DNA from: Afipia sp. Root123D2 | GTDB lineage: Bacteria; Pseudomonadota; Alphaproteobacteria; Rhizobiales; Xanthobacteraceae | DNA: 64,000 bases | NCBI RefSeq assembly: GCF_001425835.1 | Contig: NZ_LMDP01000001.1 | Span: 1,421,838-1,485,837, forward strand | Direction: 5' to 3' | Shown here: piece by piece, positions 55,076 to 64,000 of the stretch | How positions within the stretch are numbered: the first letter of the stretch is position 1 | Layout of the letters: each line of letters starts with the position of its first letter | The notes under the pieces: model-generated | The model's database searches: none | Seen by the model: only the letters and a program-made list of their open reading frames with translations | Told to the model about the DNA's origin: nothing | Position numbers and translations under genes: made by a program

Positions 55076-56518
55076 TCAACTACCGCTCCGGTAGACCTGA
55101 ATATCGAGATCGCGGATTTTCTTCCGCAAGGTATTGCGGTTCAGCCCGAGCAGATCGGCGGCACGAATCTGATTGCCGCGAGTCACGGCCAGCGCCGCCG
55201 TGAGTAATGGCACCTCCATTTCCCGAAGAATGCGATGGTAGAGCCCCGGGGGCGGCATGCCATTCGGGAAGCCCGCGAAATGCGACGCGAGATAAAGTTC
55301 GACCGCGCCGCCGAGATTATCGACGGTTTGCGGCATGCTGCCGCTGGTCACGATTGCCGGCGGCGCCAGTTCACCTTCGATCACCGAGCCGGTAATGACG
55401 TCCTGCGGATAGAGTGCAGCAAGTCGGCGCGCCAGATTTTCGAGTTCGCGGACGTTGCCCGGCCAGCGATGCTGCTTCATCCGCTCGAGCGCCTGGGCGT
55501 CGAGCTTTTTTGACGGCAGTCCGTCCTTCTCCGCAAGCGCGAAGAAATGCCGTATCAGATCCGGCAGATCCTCGATGCGTTCGCGCAGCGGCGGCAAACG
55601 CAGCGGCACCACATTGAGGCGGAAGAACAGGTCTTCGCGAAACAGGCCCTGCTGGATCAGGATTCGCAGGTCCTTGTTGGATGCGGCGACGATACGGACA
55701 TCGGTCTTGATCGGAGTGCGCCCGCCGACGGTGGTGTATTCGCCCTGCTGCAGCACGCGCAACAGCCGTGTCTGAGCTTCCATCGGCATGTCGCCGATCT
55801 CGTCAAGAAACAGCGTGCCACCTTCGGCCTGCTCGAAGCGGCCGGTCGCCCGCGCATTGGCGCCAGTGAAAGCGCCGCGCTCATGACCGAACAATTCCGA
55901 TTCGATCAGATCGCGCGGGATTGCCGCCATGTTGACGGCCACGAACGGCCCATTGCGGCGCTTGCCGTAGTCATGCAGCGCGCGCGCGACCAGTTCCTTG
56001 CCGGTACCGGACTCGCCCGAAATCATCACCGTCAGATCGGTCTGCATCAGGCGCGCCAGCACCCGATAGATTTCCTGCATCGCCGGCGAACGGCCGACAA
56101 GCGGGATCGAATCGAACTCGCCATCATCCTTGGCCGCGGCCGGGCGATCCTTCGGTTCGGCCAATGCGCGCCCGACGATCGCGATCAGCTCCTTGAGGTC
56201 AAACGGCTTAGGCAGATACTCGTAAGCGCCGCGCTCCGAGGCGCGGATCGCGGTCATGAACGTGTTCTGCGCGCTCATGACGACGACCGGCAAATTGGGC
56301 CGCATCTTCTTGATCCGCGGCAACAGGTCGAAAGCGCTCTCGTCCGGCATCACCACATCGGTGATGACGAGGTCGCCCTCCCCCTGACTGACCCATCGCC
56401 ACAGCGTCGCAGCATTGCCGGTCAGGCGGACTTCATATCCGGCGCGCGACAAGGCCTGATTGAGCACGGTCCGGATAGCCGTGTCGTCGTCTGCGACAAG
56501 TATGCTGGCTGCAGGCAT
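55076..56518 (-). CDS. ntrC: Nitrogen regulatory protein NtrC (sigma-54 activator)
   Basis: A 480-residue response regulator: receiver domain with Asp54 ([10 protein letters not shown]), a sigma-54 AAA+ domain with Walker [12 protein letters not shown], an intact GAFTGA loop ([12 protein letters not shown], near residues 214-219), Walker [13 protein letters not shown], and a C-terminal Fis-type HTH ([20 protein letters not shown]). It activates nitrogen-assimilation promoters under nitrogen limitation. Its ATG shares a base with the ntrB stop (TAATG), so the two are coupled. Confidence 0.96.
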   Translation of the reverse strand: MPAASILVADDDTAIRTVLNQALSRAGYEVRLTGNAATLWRWVSQGEGDLVITDVVMPDESAFDLLPRIKKMRPNLPVVVMSAQNTFMTAIRASERGAYEYLPKPFDLKELIAIVGRALAEPKDRPAAAKDDGEFDSIPLVGRSPAMQEIYRVLARLMQTDLTVMISGESGTGKELVARALHDYGKRRNGPFVAVNMAAIPRDLIESELFGHERGAFTGANARATGRFEQAEGGTLFLDEIGDMPMEAQTRLLRVLQQGEYTTVGGRTPIKTDVRIVAASNKDLRILIQQGLFREDLFFRLNVVPLRLPPLRERIEDLPDLIRHFFALAEKDGLPSKKLDAQALERMKQHRWPGNVRELENLARRLAALYPQDVITGSVIEGELAPPAIVTSGSMPQTVDNLGGAVELYLASHFAGFPNGMPPPGLYHRILREMEVPLLTAALAVTRGNQIRAADLLGLNRNTLRKKIRDLDIQVYRSGS

Positions 56519-57702
56519 TAGCGATCCTTATCTTGGGCATTGAGAGATCGCGACGCCGTTCCCGGTTCGTCGTCGTGATCTGCATGCGTGGATTGTCTGG
56601 TGGTGTTGAACATCGGCAAGAGAACACGAAACACGGTTTTGCGCGGCTGCGACTCGCACTCGATGATGCCGCCGTGATCGCCGACGATCTTGGCGACAAG
56701 CGCGAGGCCGAGGCCGCTGCCGGTCGGCTTGGTGGTGACGAACGGATCGAACAGGTTCGGCATCAGGTCTTCCGGCACGCCCGGCCCATTGTCCCTGACG
56801 CAGAATTCCAGCGGCAACGACACCCGCGTCTTTTTGCCTGGCACCGACAGCCGGACGCCCGGCCGAAACGCGGTGGTGAGCTGAATTTCCGCATCGGTGT
56901 CCATATCGTTCAGTGCCTCGGCGGCGTTCTTGACCAGATTGAGAAACACCTGAATCAACTGGTCCTGATTGGCCAGCACCGGCGGCAACGACGGATCGTA
57001 GTCCTCGACGAACTTGATGTTGCGCGCAAAACCCGAATGCGCGAGCCGTTTCACGTGATCGAGTACCGAGTGGATATTGACGGGGCCGCGCGCCACGGGA
57101 CGCTCGTCGCCGAAAACCTCCATGCGATCGACCAGTGTCACGATCCGGTCGGCTTCGTCGCAGATCAGCCGTGTCAGCGTACGATCTTCCGGCGATGCAG
57201 ACTGCTCGAGCAATTGCGCCGCGCCACGGATGCCAGACAGTGGGTTTTTGATTTCGTGGGCCAGCATTGCGGCGAGCGCGATCACGGACCGGGCGGCACT
57301 GCGATGGGTGAGTTGCCGGTCCATCTTGTCGGCGATCGAGCGCTCCTGAAGCATCACGACGATATGGCCGGGACGTTCTGGCAGCGGCGCGACGTGGAGA
57401 TCGACCTGACGGTCGATGCCGATCCGCGGTGTGCCGAGATCGACCTTGTATTCGTTGACGGCGGTATTGCTCTGGCGCACCTGATCGATCAGCGCCAGCA
57501 AGGGGCTTCCGAACGGCACCAGTTCCTTGAGCAATTGCCGCTTGAGATGCTGAGCCGATGTTTCAAAAAACGATTCCGCAGCCATGTTGGCGTCGACGAT
57601 CTTGCCGTCAGGCGCGATCAGCATCACCGGGTTTGGCAAGGCGTTGAGGACGGCCTCGCCGTCGCTTGAGGCCGGAGCAAGCTGTTCGGCTGTATGACTC
57701 AT
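56518..57702 (-). CDS. ntrB: Nitrogen regulation histidine kinase NtrB
   Basis: A 394-residue cytoplasmic sensor kinase: PAS domain ([20 protein letters not shown]), HisKA with His149 in [18 protein letters not shown], and HATPase with [20 protein letters not shown] and [12 protein letters not shown]. It has no membrane segment, as expected for NtrB, which is controlled by the PII protein. The ATG at 57702 overlaps the dusB stop. A much longer open frame upstream is antisense-free but frameshifted dusB sequence, and was rejected. Confidence 0.95.
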   Translation of the reverse strand: MSHTAEQLAPASSDGEAVLNALPNPVMLIAPDGKIVDANMAAESFFETSAQHLKRQLLKELVPFGSPLLALIDQVRQSNTAVNEYKVDLGTPRIGIDRQVDLHVAPLPERPGHIVVMLQERSIADKMDRQLTHRSAARSVIALAAMLAHEIKNPLSGIRGAAQLLEQSASPEDRTLTRLICDEADRIVTLVDRMEVFGDERPVARGPVNIHSVLDHVKRLAHSGFARNIKFVEDYDPSLPPVLANQDQLIQVFLNLVKNAAEALNDMDTDAEIQLTTAFRPGVRLSVPGKKTRVSLPLEFCVRDNGPGVPEDLMPNLFDPFVTTKPTGSGLGLALVAKIVGDHGGIIECESQPRKTVFRVLLPMFNTTRQSTHADHDDEPGTASRSLNAQDKDR

Positions 57703-58733
57703 GCCGCAGCGCTCCATGCGAATTCGTTGAATGCGTCGTGCAAGGCGCGCCGCACGTCCGCTGGTTCTTCGCTGGTGAGGATTTTCTGACGCCACCTCTT
57801 CAGAGTCTCCGCCGAAGCGGTGACGCTGGCGGCGGCAACGTCGAGCGCCCAGCCGAGATGCTTGCGGGCATGACGCATGCCGATACGCGCGCCGTAATGC
57901 GAGACAACAGCTTCGTAGAGATCGTGGACGTGGCCGAGCTGATCGGGAAGCGCCGGCGTTGTTTCCGCGAGACCGGTAGTCATGCGGCGGGCGATCTGGC
58001 CCGGCAGCCACGGCTGCCCCTGCGCGCCTCGCCCGATCATGACTGCATCCGCGCCGGACAAATCGAGCGCAGTGACGGCCTGCTCGTAGGATGTGATATC
58101 GCCGTTGACCACTAGGGGAATATCGATGGCGTCCCTGACCGCGCGCACCGCGCTCCAGTCCGCGACCCCCTTGTAGAACTGGCATCGGGTACGGCCGTGA
58201 ACGGTAATCATCTGCACGCCGGCGTTTTGCGCACGCAGCGCGAGGTCGGGCGCATTCATCGAGCGCTCGTCCCAGCCCAGCCGCATTTTCAGCGTCACCG
58301 GTACACTGACCGCAGACACGGTCGCATCGATCAGACGCAACGCATGATCGAGATCGCGCATCAGCGCCGATCCAGACTGGCCGCCAGTGACATGCCGCGC
58401 AGGGCAACCCATGTTGATGTCGATAATGTCGGCGCCTGCGGCTTCGGCGATCCGCGCGCCTTCAGTCATCCAGTGCGCTTCACAGCCCGCCAGTTGAACG
58501 ACATGAGGACCGATGCCTGTCGCCTCGCAGCGCAGGACCGACATCGGCCGGCCACGTGCAAGATCGTCGCTCGCCGTCATTTCGGAAACAACCAGACCGG
58601 CGCCCAGCCTGGCTGTCAGCCGCCGGAACGGCGCGTCGGTGACACCGGACATTGGAGCTAAAAGAACCCTGTTGGCGATTGCGATATCGCCAATCCGCAG
58701 GTCCGCAAGACGTGATGGTGCGAGGCCGATCAC
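57699..58733 (-). CDS. dusB: tRNA-dihydrouridine synthase (NifR3)
   Basis: A 344-residue FMN enzyme reducing uridine to dihydrouridine in tRNA. It has [34 protein letters not shown] (catalytic Cys110), [22 protein letters not shown] and [17 protein letters not shown]. The start is a GTG at 58733. It is the first gene of dusB-ntrB-ntrC, known historically as nifR3-ntrBC, and overlaps ntrB (ATGA). The divergent gap to ispDF holds an inverted repeat at 58783-58797. Confidence 0.94.
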   Translation of the reverse strand: MIGLAPSRLADLRIGDIAIANRVLLAPMSGVTDAPFRRLTARLGAGLVVSEMTASDDLARGRPMSVLRCEATGIGPHVVQLAGCEAHWMTEGARIAEAAGADIIDINMGCPARHVTGGQSGSALMRDLDHALRLIDATVSAVSVPVTLKMRLGWDERSMNAPDLALRAQNAGVQMITVHGRTRCQFYKGVADWSAVRAVRDAIDIPLVVNGDITSYEQAVTALDLSGADAVMIGRGAQGQPWLPGQIARRMTTGLAETTPALPDQLGHVHDLYEAVVSHYGARIGMRHARKHLGWALDVAAASVTASAETLKRWRQKILTSEEPADVRRALHDAFNEFAWSAAA

Positions 58734-58782
58734 TGCTCTTCTCGTATTTTGGCGGCTATCGCGCCGTTGCGATGGCCGAATA

Positions 58783-58797
58783 GCTCAATTGTTGAGC
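58783..58797. promoter_or_regulatory. Inverted repeat in the dusB/ispDF divergent region
   Basis: GCTCAATTGTTGAGC has 6-bp arms around TTG and lies 50 bp upstream of the dusB start. It could be an operator for the dusB-ntrBC operon. The remaining ~180 bp of this gap show nothing else I can name. Confidence 0.35.
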
Positions 58798-58978
58798 AAT
58801 GGAATTTTCTGCCTACAGTTTAGCCAATTTCGAATGTCTTGCAAGTGCAGCGCAGCAAATTCAGTAATCGACGCATGGCTCTGGAATCATGCTGTTTTTC
58901 GCCAAGATATGGTAAAGGCAGCTACCTTGGCTGCCAATGGTGGAGCAGCCATTCCGCATTCTGGTAACTCGGTCATCC

Positions 58979-60175
58979 ATGCCCAAGTCGAAACGGACAG
59001 CCGCCATAATTGTTGCAGCGGGACGCGGTTTGCGTGCCGGCGCCGGCGGCCCCAAACAATTCCGCTCTATCGGCGGCCAGACCGTCTTGTCCCGGGCGAT
59101 GAGCCCCTTTTGCACGCATCCGCAGATCGTTGCAGTCCAGCCGGTGCGCAATCGGGACGACGCCGATATTTTTCCCCAAGCGGCAGGCGACCTGACCTAC
59201 CAGCCGCCCGTTGACGGCGGCGCGACCCGGCAGATTTCCGTGCGCGCCGGGCTCGAAGCACTGGTGGCGCAGGCTCCCGACATCGTTCTGATCCACGATG
59301 CGGCGCGGGCGTTTGTCACCGAGGCTGTGATTTCGCGAGCGATCGATGCGGCACTGGTGACGGGGGCTGCCATTCCGGTCATCCCGGTGACCGATACGGT
59401 CAAACTGGTGAGTGAAACTGGATCGGTCGAGGCGACGCCGAGTCGCGCGCACCTGAGGATCGCCCAGACGCCGCAGGCTTTTCGTTTCGACGCCATTCTT
59501 GAAGCACATCGCCGCGCGGCGCAGGAAGGCCGTGACGACTTCACGGATGATTCCGCGCTGGCGGAATGGGCGGGATTGACGGTCGCGACCTTTGAAGGCG
59601 ATGTTGCGAACATGAAACTGACGACACCGGAAGACTTCGCGCGTGAAGAAGCGCGGCTCGGCGCCATGCTCGGCGATATTCGCACAGGCACCGGCTACGA
59701 CGTTCATGCCCTCACCGATGGCGACCACCTGATGCTGTGCGGCGTGCGTGTGCCGTTCAACCGTGGTTTTCTCGCCCACTCCGATGGCGATGTTGGACTT
59801 CACGCCATCGTCGACGCAATTCTCGGCGCACTGGCCGACGGGGACATCGGCTCGCATTTTCCGCCGAGCGATCCCAAGTGGAAAGGCGCGGCGTCGGACC
59901 AGTTTCTCGCCTATGCTGTCGATCTGGTGAAGAGCCGCGGCGGCCGAATTGCCCATCTCGAAGTGACGATGATTTGCGAAGCGCCGAAAATCGGCCCGCT
60001 GCGCGAGGCGATGCGGGCGCGGATCGTGGAAATCACCGGCGTGCCGCTCTCCCGTGTGGCGGTGAAGGCGACCACCAGCGAACGGCTCGGCTTCACCGGC
60101 CGTCAGGAGGGCATCGCAGCGACGGCGAGCGCCACCATCGGCCTGCCGTGGGACGTCAATGGTGGGAGCAACTAG
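58979..60175 (+). CDS. ispDF: Bifunctional IspD/IspF enzyme
   Basis: A 398-residue fusion of two non-mevalonate isoprenoid enzymes. The IspD part (about residues 1-225) has IIVAAGRGLRAGAGGPKQF for CTP binding and VLIHDAARAFV. The IspF part (about 240-398) has GTGYDVHAL (metal ligands Asp and His), LAHSDGDVGLHAIVDAILGA and DIGSHFPPSDPKWKG. These steps make CDP-ME from MEP and later MEcPP; IspE would be elsewhere. The ATG at 58979 fits the family start. The stop is 1 bp from the next ATG. Confidence 0.96.
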   Translation: MPKSKRTAAIIVAAGRGLRAGAGGPKQFRSIGGQTVLSRAMSPFCTHPQIVAVQPVRNRDDADIFPQAAGDLTYQPPVDGGATRQISVRAGLEALVAQAPDIVLIHDAARAFVTEAVISRAIDAALVTGAAIPVIPVTDTVKLVSETGSVEATPSRAHLRIAQTPQAFRFDAILEAHRRAAQEGRDDFTDDSALAEWAGLTVATFEGDVANMKLTTPEDFAREEARLGAMLGDIRTGTGYDVHALTDGDHLMLCGVRVPFNRGFLAHSDGDVGLHAIVDAILGALADGDIGSHFPPSDPKWKGAASDQFLAYAVDLVKSRGGRIAHLEVTMICEAPKIGPLREAMRARIVEITGVPLSRVAVKATTSERLGFTGRQEGIAATASATIGLPWDVNGGSN

Positions 60176-60176
60176 C

Positions 60177-60806
60177 ATGAGCGGCAGCGCCACTCGCGCC
60201 CTCGCCCGTTCGCTGCTCGATCTTTGCCGTATGCGCAAGCTGACCATCGTGACCGCCGAGTCCTGCACCGGCGGTCTTGTCGCCGGCTCGCTGACGGAAA
60301 TTCCAGGATCGTCCGATGTCGTCGATCGTGGCTTCGTCACCTATTCCAACGAGGCCAAGCACGCGATGCTCGGCGTTGAGACCGCGACCCTTGCGACTTT
60401 CGGGGCCGTTAGCAAGGAGACCGCCGTGGCTATGGCCGTCGGTGCGCTGGAACAGGCAGACGCCAATCTCTCGGTGTCGATCACCGGCATCGCCGGTCCC
60501 GGCGGTGCCACGCCCGGCAAGCCGGTCGGCCTCGTACACCTTGCTGTGGCGTCGCGCGACGGTCGCATCACCCACAAGGAATGCCGGTTCGGCGCAATCG
60601 GCCGCGGTCAGGTGCGCCAGCAGTCGGTGATCGAAGCCCTGAAAATGCTGATGGAGATGGCGCGCGGGCCGAAACCGCCGCTCAAGAAGCGCCCACGCGC
60701 GGTGGCCCATAGATCGCATCCGCGCGTTTCTCGAACGCCGCGGCGAAGCGCTGGAAAGCGGCGTCGAACATCGCGCCCATCAACACCCCGAGCATCCGGC
60801 TCTTGA
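60177..60806 (+). CDS. CinA-type nicotinamide-nucleotide amidase (PncC-like), with long basic tail
   Basis: A 209-residue protein. Residues ~1-165 form the stand-alone CinA C-terminal domain: TIVTAESCTGGLVAGSLTEI, FVTYSNEAKHAMLG, and SITGIAGPGGATPGKPVGLV. The family deamidates NMN to NaMN. The last ~45 residues are Arg/Pro/Ser-rich (for example PPLKKRPRAVAHRSHPRVSR) and are encoded across the 3' end of the opposite-strand Coq10-like gene, a 125-bp overlap. The tail looks like read-through after loss of an earlier stop. It is 1 bp behind ispDF. Confidence 0.9.
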   Translation: MSGSATRALARSLLDLCRMRKLTIVTAESCTGGLVAGSLTEIPGSSDVVDRGFVTYSNEAKHAMLGVETATLATFGAVSKETAVAMAVGALEQADANLSVSITGIAGPGGATPGKPVGLVHLAVASRDGRITHKECRFGAIGRGQVRQQSVIEALKMLMEMARGPKPPLKKRPRAVAHRSHPRVSRTPRRSAGKRRRTSRPSTPRASGS

Positions 60807-61152
60807 ACTCGTACGCGATGAAAAAGCCGACCTCGCAGGCATTCTCGGACTTCGCCTCGAAGGTCCAGCGGTTCTCCAGCTTGCTGAACGGGCCTTTCAG
60901 ATACTCGACCAGGATGCGCGAATTCGGCCGGTCGAGCGTCACGCGGCTGGTGAAGGCTTCGCGGATCAACTGAAACGACACCGTCATGTCGGCGATGATG
61001 ATTTCGCTGCCGTCAGGATTTCGAGTGCGTTGACGGACCTTCAGCGAATGACACAGCGGCACGAATTCCGGATAGCGCTCGACGTCGGCGACAAGGTCGA
61101 ACATCTTGTCCGCGCTGTGGCGGACCCGGCGCTTGTTCGAAAACTGCGGCAT
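60682..61152 (-). CDS. Coq10/RatA-family START-like protein
   Basis: A 156-residue SRPBCC-fold protein: MPQFSNKRRVRHSADKMFDL, VADVERYPEFVPLCHSLKV, and LKGPFSKLENRWTFEA. The family includes mitochondrial and bacterial ubiquinone-binding Coq10 and the RatA ribosome-association proteins; in this lineage a ubiquinone-chaperone role is more likely. The ATG at 61152 is 7 bp after the lipA stop, so it is in an operon with lipA. Its 3' end is overlapped by the cinA-type gene on the other strand. Confidence 0.88.
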   Translation of the reverse strand: MPQFSNKRRVRHSADKMFDLVADVERYPEFVPLCHSLKVRQRTRNPDGSEIIIADMTVSFQLIREAFTSRVTLDRPNSRILVEYLKGPFSKLENRWTFEAKSENACEVGFFIAYEFKSRMLGVLMGAMFDAAFQRFAAAFEKRADAIYGPPRVGAS

Positions 61153-61159
61153 CTTACGA

Positions 61160-62119
61160 TCAGCGGCCTGCGGCGGCACGAGCCGCCTGCAATTTGGCGA
61201 AATCCTCGCCGGCATGATGCGATGAGCGTGTCAGCGGGCTCGCCGACACCATCAGGAATCCTTTGGTGTAGGCGACCTTCTCATAGCCGCCGAATTCGTC
61301 TGGCGTGACGTAGCGCATCACAGCATGATGTTTCAGGCTGGGCTGCAGATACTGGCCGATGGTGAGAAAATCGACGTCGGCGGAGCGCAGGTCGTCCATC
61401 ACCTGCAACACTTCGTGGCGCTCTTCGCCAAGGCCGACCATGATGCCGGATTTGGTAAAAAGCGTCGGGTCCATTTCCTTGACTCGCTGCAACAGGCGGA
61501 TCGAATGGAAGTAGCGCGCGCCCGGCCGCACTGTCAGATAACGTGACGGGACCGTTTCCAGATTGTGGTTGAATACGTCCGGCCTGGCCGCAACAACTTT
61601 CTCCAGCGCGCCGTCCTTGCGCAGGAAGTCGGGTGTCAGAATCTCGATTGTCGTGGTCGGGGTTTTGGCGCGGATCGCGCGAATGGTCTGCGCGAAATGA
61701 TCGGCGCCGCCATCGGCCAGATCGTCGCGATCGACCGAGGTGATGACGACATGCGCAAGGCCGAGTTTCGCCACCGCAAGTGCCACGTGCTCCGGCTCGG
61801 TCGCGTCCAGTACGCCGGGCATGCCGGTCTTGACGTTGCAGAAGGCGCAAGCCCGGGTGCATGTGTCGCCCATGATCATGAAGGTCGCGTGCTTCTTGTC
61901 CCAGCACTCGCCGATGTTCGGGCAACCGGCTTCCTCGCAGACCGTGACGAGGCCGTTCTCCTTGACGATCTTGTGGGTATCCGCATAGCCGCGCGTCGTC
62001 GGCGCGCGGACACGAATCCAGTCCGGCTTCGGGGGCGATTTGGCGTCGGGCCGGTTGACCTTTTCCGGGTGCCGGGGGCGAACCTGCTTCTCGGAAACGG
62101 TATCGATGAGAACGACCAT
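61160..62119 (-). CDS. lipA: Lipoyl synthase
   Basis: A 319-residue radical-SAM enzyme inserting sulfur into octanoyl groups. The auxiliary cluster cysteines are Cys61, Cys66 and Cys72 in [12 protein letters not shown]. The radical-SAM cluster cysteines are Cys87, Cys91 and Cys94 in CTRACAFC. The C-terminal Ser motif is [12 protein letters not shown]. The ATG at 62119 is chosen because the family N-terminus starts there; the frame stays open for 95 further codons that do not look like the family. It heads the lipA-coq10 pair. Confidence 0.96.
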   Translation of the reverse strand: MVVLIDTVSEKQVRPRHPEKVNRPDAKSPPKPDWIRVRAPTTRGYADTHKIVKENGLVTVCEEAGCPNIGECWDKKHATFMIMGDTCTRACAFCNVKTGMPGVLDATEPEHVALAVAKLGLAHVVITSVDRDDLADGGADHFAQTIRAIRAKTPTTTIEILTPDFLRKDGALEKVVAARPDVFNHNLETVPSRYLTVRPGARYFHSIRLLQRVKEMDPTLFTKSGIMVGLGEERHEVLQVMDDLRSADVDFLTIGQYLQPSLKHHAVMRYVTPDEFGGYEKVAYTKGFLMVSASPLTRSSHHAGEDFAKLQAARAAAGR

Positions 62120-62270
62120 GAAAAACTCTTGCTGGCGGGCCTTTGAGCCGCACCCACTACCTAAGACCGGACGCCGGTTGCCGCAACCCGCCTCCATTGT
62201 GTTAGCTTTGGAATAGGTAGCACGTCCCGCCCCGCTTTCGTATGCTCCAGTTGCAGCCCTCCCGAACCAG

Positions 62271-62903
62271 ATGCCTGAAATCCGCAGCCCGCGCGCACTT
62301 GGCCCAGCCCTGAAACGCAAATTCTTTGCCCGCAGCGTGCATGAGGTCGCGCCCGAACTGGTGGGAGCGACTTTGCTGGTCAACGGCGTCGGCGGAATCA
62401 TCACCGAAATCGAGGCCTACCACCACACCGAGCCGGCGGCTCATTCCTACCGTGGCCCGACGCCGCGCAACATGGTGATGTTCGGTCCGCCCGGCTTTCT
62501 CTATGTCTATCGCTCCTACGGCATCCACTGGTGCATGAATTTCGTCTGCGAAAAGGAAGGCTCCGCCAGCGCGATCCTGATCCGGGCGCTGGAGCCGACC
62601 CACGGCATCGCGGCGATGCGTCGGCGGCGAATGGTGCACGAGGAACGCTCGCTCTGTTCGGGACCGGGAAAATTATGCTCGGCAATGGCTGTGACCGACA
62701 AGCACAACGGAATGGCGCTCGATGCAGCACCCATCGTCGTTCACGCCCGCACCGAGGTTCCGGAGATTGCGACGGGCATTCGCATCGGGATCACCAAGGC
62801 AGTCGAATTGCCCTGGCGTTACGGGATCAGAGGATCACGGTTCCTGAGTAAGCCATTCCGGAACGCTGCTTCGAAAGATCGATCAAGTACGAGACCGCAA
62901 TGA
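62271..62903 (+). CDS. DNA-3-methyladenine glycosylase (AAG/MPG family)
   Basis: A 210-residue base-excision-repair glycosylase. [39 protein letters not shown] (Glu as catalytic base) and [20 protein letters not shown] are typical, as is [12 protein letters not shown]. It removes alkylated purines. It is divergent from lipA (151 bp). The final ~25 codons overlap the end of the opposite-strand MFS gene by 77 bp. The domain seems to finish around GSRFLSKPF, so the rest is a tail. Confidence 0.92.
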   Translation: MPEIRSPRALGPALKRKFFARSVHEVAPELVGATLLVNGVGGIITEIEAYHHTEPAAHSYRGPTPRNMVMFGPPGFLYVYRSYGIHWCMNFVCEKEGSASAILIRALEPTHGIAAMRRRRMVHEERSLCSGPGKLCSAMAVTDKHNGMALDAAPIVVHARTEVPEIATGIRIGITKAVELPWRYGIRGSRFLSKPFRNAASKDRSSTRPQ

Positions 62904-64000
62904 TCGGAAGGACCGCAATCGCCACCGGCAGGAACGCGAATGCTGCGTTTCCGGTTATATCCCATGCGACGCCGCCGAGGATCGAGTTGATCATCGCAAC
63001 GCTATAACCGATCGCAAAGACCCCGGCCGACAAGCGCGGAACATCATCAGCCGAGACCAGGAGTGCCGGGAGCGCCAGCACAAGCGTGAGCACGACCGCG
63101 CAGGCGAATCCAATAAGGACCGCGCCACTGACAATTCCCCACAGGCTGGAACCCGTCAAAACGGCTGCGATTCCGGCAAGACCCATTATGCCGGCAACTA
63201 GCAACGGCCATCTTTTGCGCTCCAGGCGGTTCGCCATCGTGAGCAGGATGAATGACGCCGGCAATTGACCGGCGTTCAGCGCCGTCAGCGCAGGGCCAAT
63301 CATGTCGGCACGCTCGGAATGCAGTAAAAACCCGGGAAGAAAAGCGTTCGCGCAAAAATAGAGTTGATTGGCCCCACTCATCATCAGGCCAAGTTTCCAG
63401 AGCAGCGGATCGCGCCAATCCGGCATCCAGTTGCGATGGCGTGCGATCGGTGCATCCTTGCCGCCGGGCTGGAACAGAAAGACTAACAGCGCGATCACCG
63501 CGAGGGGAATCGACCAGACTACAAGGCTCGCGCGCCAGCTTCCTGCGAGAAGCGGCAGGATCGCCGCCGCGAGGATGACCGGGAAGATTTCACCGCACAG
63601 AAGGCCGTTGGTATAGACAGCGGTAGCAAAGCCGATGCGGCGCGGCACCCATTGACGGACTATGGGCGGCAGCGCGGGTTGCATGACGGCAATTCCCGCA
63701 GCCATGACAACCGTCGCGGCATAAAGCGTGAGGGTATTGAATGCCAACCCGCGCAGGGCCGATCCCGCGGCTGCCGTCAGAAGCCCGATGATGAGCGCAG
63801 GTGTGGCGCCGACGCGTGCGATCAGCAGCGAACCCGGCACGGCAACCAGTGCAAACAGGCAAACCGGAATGGCGTTCAGAATGCCGACTTCGGTACCCGA
63901 CAGATTCAGATCGAGAATGATCAGCGCCAGGATCGGGGGCACTGCGAGGATAGTCAGCCGCAGGCCGTTTCCCGCGAGCCACAACAAAAGGAGCGCGCCA
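62827..64000 (-). CDS. MFS transporter (CynX/NimT-like), 5' end cut by window
   Basis: At least 390 residues with about 12 membrane helices. The frame runs off the right edge without a stop, so the true start is outside. [41 protein letters not shown] (shown in pieces) and [20 protein letters not shown] resemble the CynX/NimT branch (cyanate or nitroimidazole-type transporters). The substrate cannot be assigned. It is convergent and overlapping with the glycosylase gene. Confidence 0.88.
   Translation of the reverse strand, partial: GALLLLWLAGNGLRLTILAVPPILALIILDLNLSGTEVGILNAIPVCLFALVAVPGSLLIARVGATPALIIGLLTAAAGSALRGLAFNTLTLYAATVVMAAGIAVMQPALPPIVRQWVPRRIGFATAVYTNGLLCGEIFPVILAAAILPLLAGSWRASLVVWSIPLAVIALLVFLFQPGGKDAPIARHRNWMPDWRDPLLWKLGLMMSGANQLYFCANAFLPGFLLHSERADMIGPALTALNAGQLPASFILLTMANRLERKRWPLLVAGIMGLAGIAAVLTGSSLWGIVSGAVLIGFACAVVLTLVLALPALLVSADDVPRLSAGVFAIGYSVAMINSILGGVAWDITGNAAFAFLPVAIAVLPIIAVSYLIDLSKQRSGMAYSGTVIL

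Noticed and set aside
57703-58407. N-terminal extension of ntrB by 235 codons
   Set aside because: The extra sequence is dusB read in another frame; the ATG at 57702 overlaps the dusB stop as in coupled genes.
58973-60340. 455-codon minus-strand frame
   Set aside because: It is the exact antisense shadow of ispDF, whose translation shows both enzyme domains.

Overview
The window is GC-rich chromosomal DNA from an alphaproteobacterium, most likely family Nitrobacteraceae (the Bradyrhizobium / Afipia / Rhodopseudomonas / Nitrobacter group). The best evidence is the block lipA - coq10-like gene - cinA-type gene - ispDF - dusB(nifR3) - ntrB - ntrC - ntrY - ntrX - D-amino-acid aminotransferase - hfq - hflX, with the fused ispDF gene and the ntrBC/ntrYX pair in the arrangement I know from that family. 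This assignment rests on recognised gene families and order, not on a database search.

Layout. 1-5.9 kb: the end of a type I secretion adaptor (HlyD family), a CHASE2 adenylate/guanylate cyclase 9 bp behind it, a metallo-beta-lactamase-fold hydrolase, and a three-helix membrane protein with a cyclic-nucleotide-binding domain, translationally coupled to an unknown gene. Together these look like a cyclic-nucleotide signalling set. 6-7.1 kb: small exported or membrane hypotheticals. 7.28-11.6 kb: a degraded prophage-like element integrated in the 3' end of tRNA-Ser(TGA). It has a 14-bp att duplication, paired arm-type repeats, a tyrosine integrase, a fused remnant of an excisionase-like gene and a prohead protease, a head-tail connector and a portal gene. 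11.8-19.1 kb: housekeeping genes rlpA-like, dac, tmk, holB, metG, tatD and an MBL hydrolase, mostly touching or overlapping. 19.2-23.8 kb: an operon for a TRAP transporter (solute-binding protein plus fused DctQM) with an acyl-CoA synthetase.

24.9-43.5 kb is the most striking region. A single-strand locus encodes a 3575-residue repeat adhesin with a C-terminal RTX region, a LapG-type periplasmic cysteine protease, a HlyD adaptor, a peptidase-C39-like ABC exporter and a TolC-family outer-membrane channel. The adhesin N-terminus has a di-alanine PAAG site at residues 120-123, as expected for a LapA-type retained adhesin released by LapG. No LapD-like c-di-GMP receptor is in the window. The adhesin also carries two related helical insertions and a possible ligand-binding domain.

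43.8-46.9 kb: a membrane-anchored nuclease, a DUF1272 protein, queC with its overlapping queuosine-precursor transporter, and mazG. 47-62.2 kb: a succinate-semialdehyde-type dehydrogenase, then the hflX/hfq/dat/ntrXY/ntrCB/dusB block, divergent ispDF-cinA, and lipA-coq10. The right edge has a 3-methyladenine DNA glycosylase and a truncated MFS transporter.

Start codons were chosen from Shine-Dalgarno-like sequence, coupling to the upstream gene and family N-termini, so several differ from the longest open frame.
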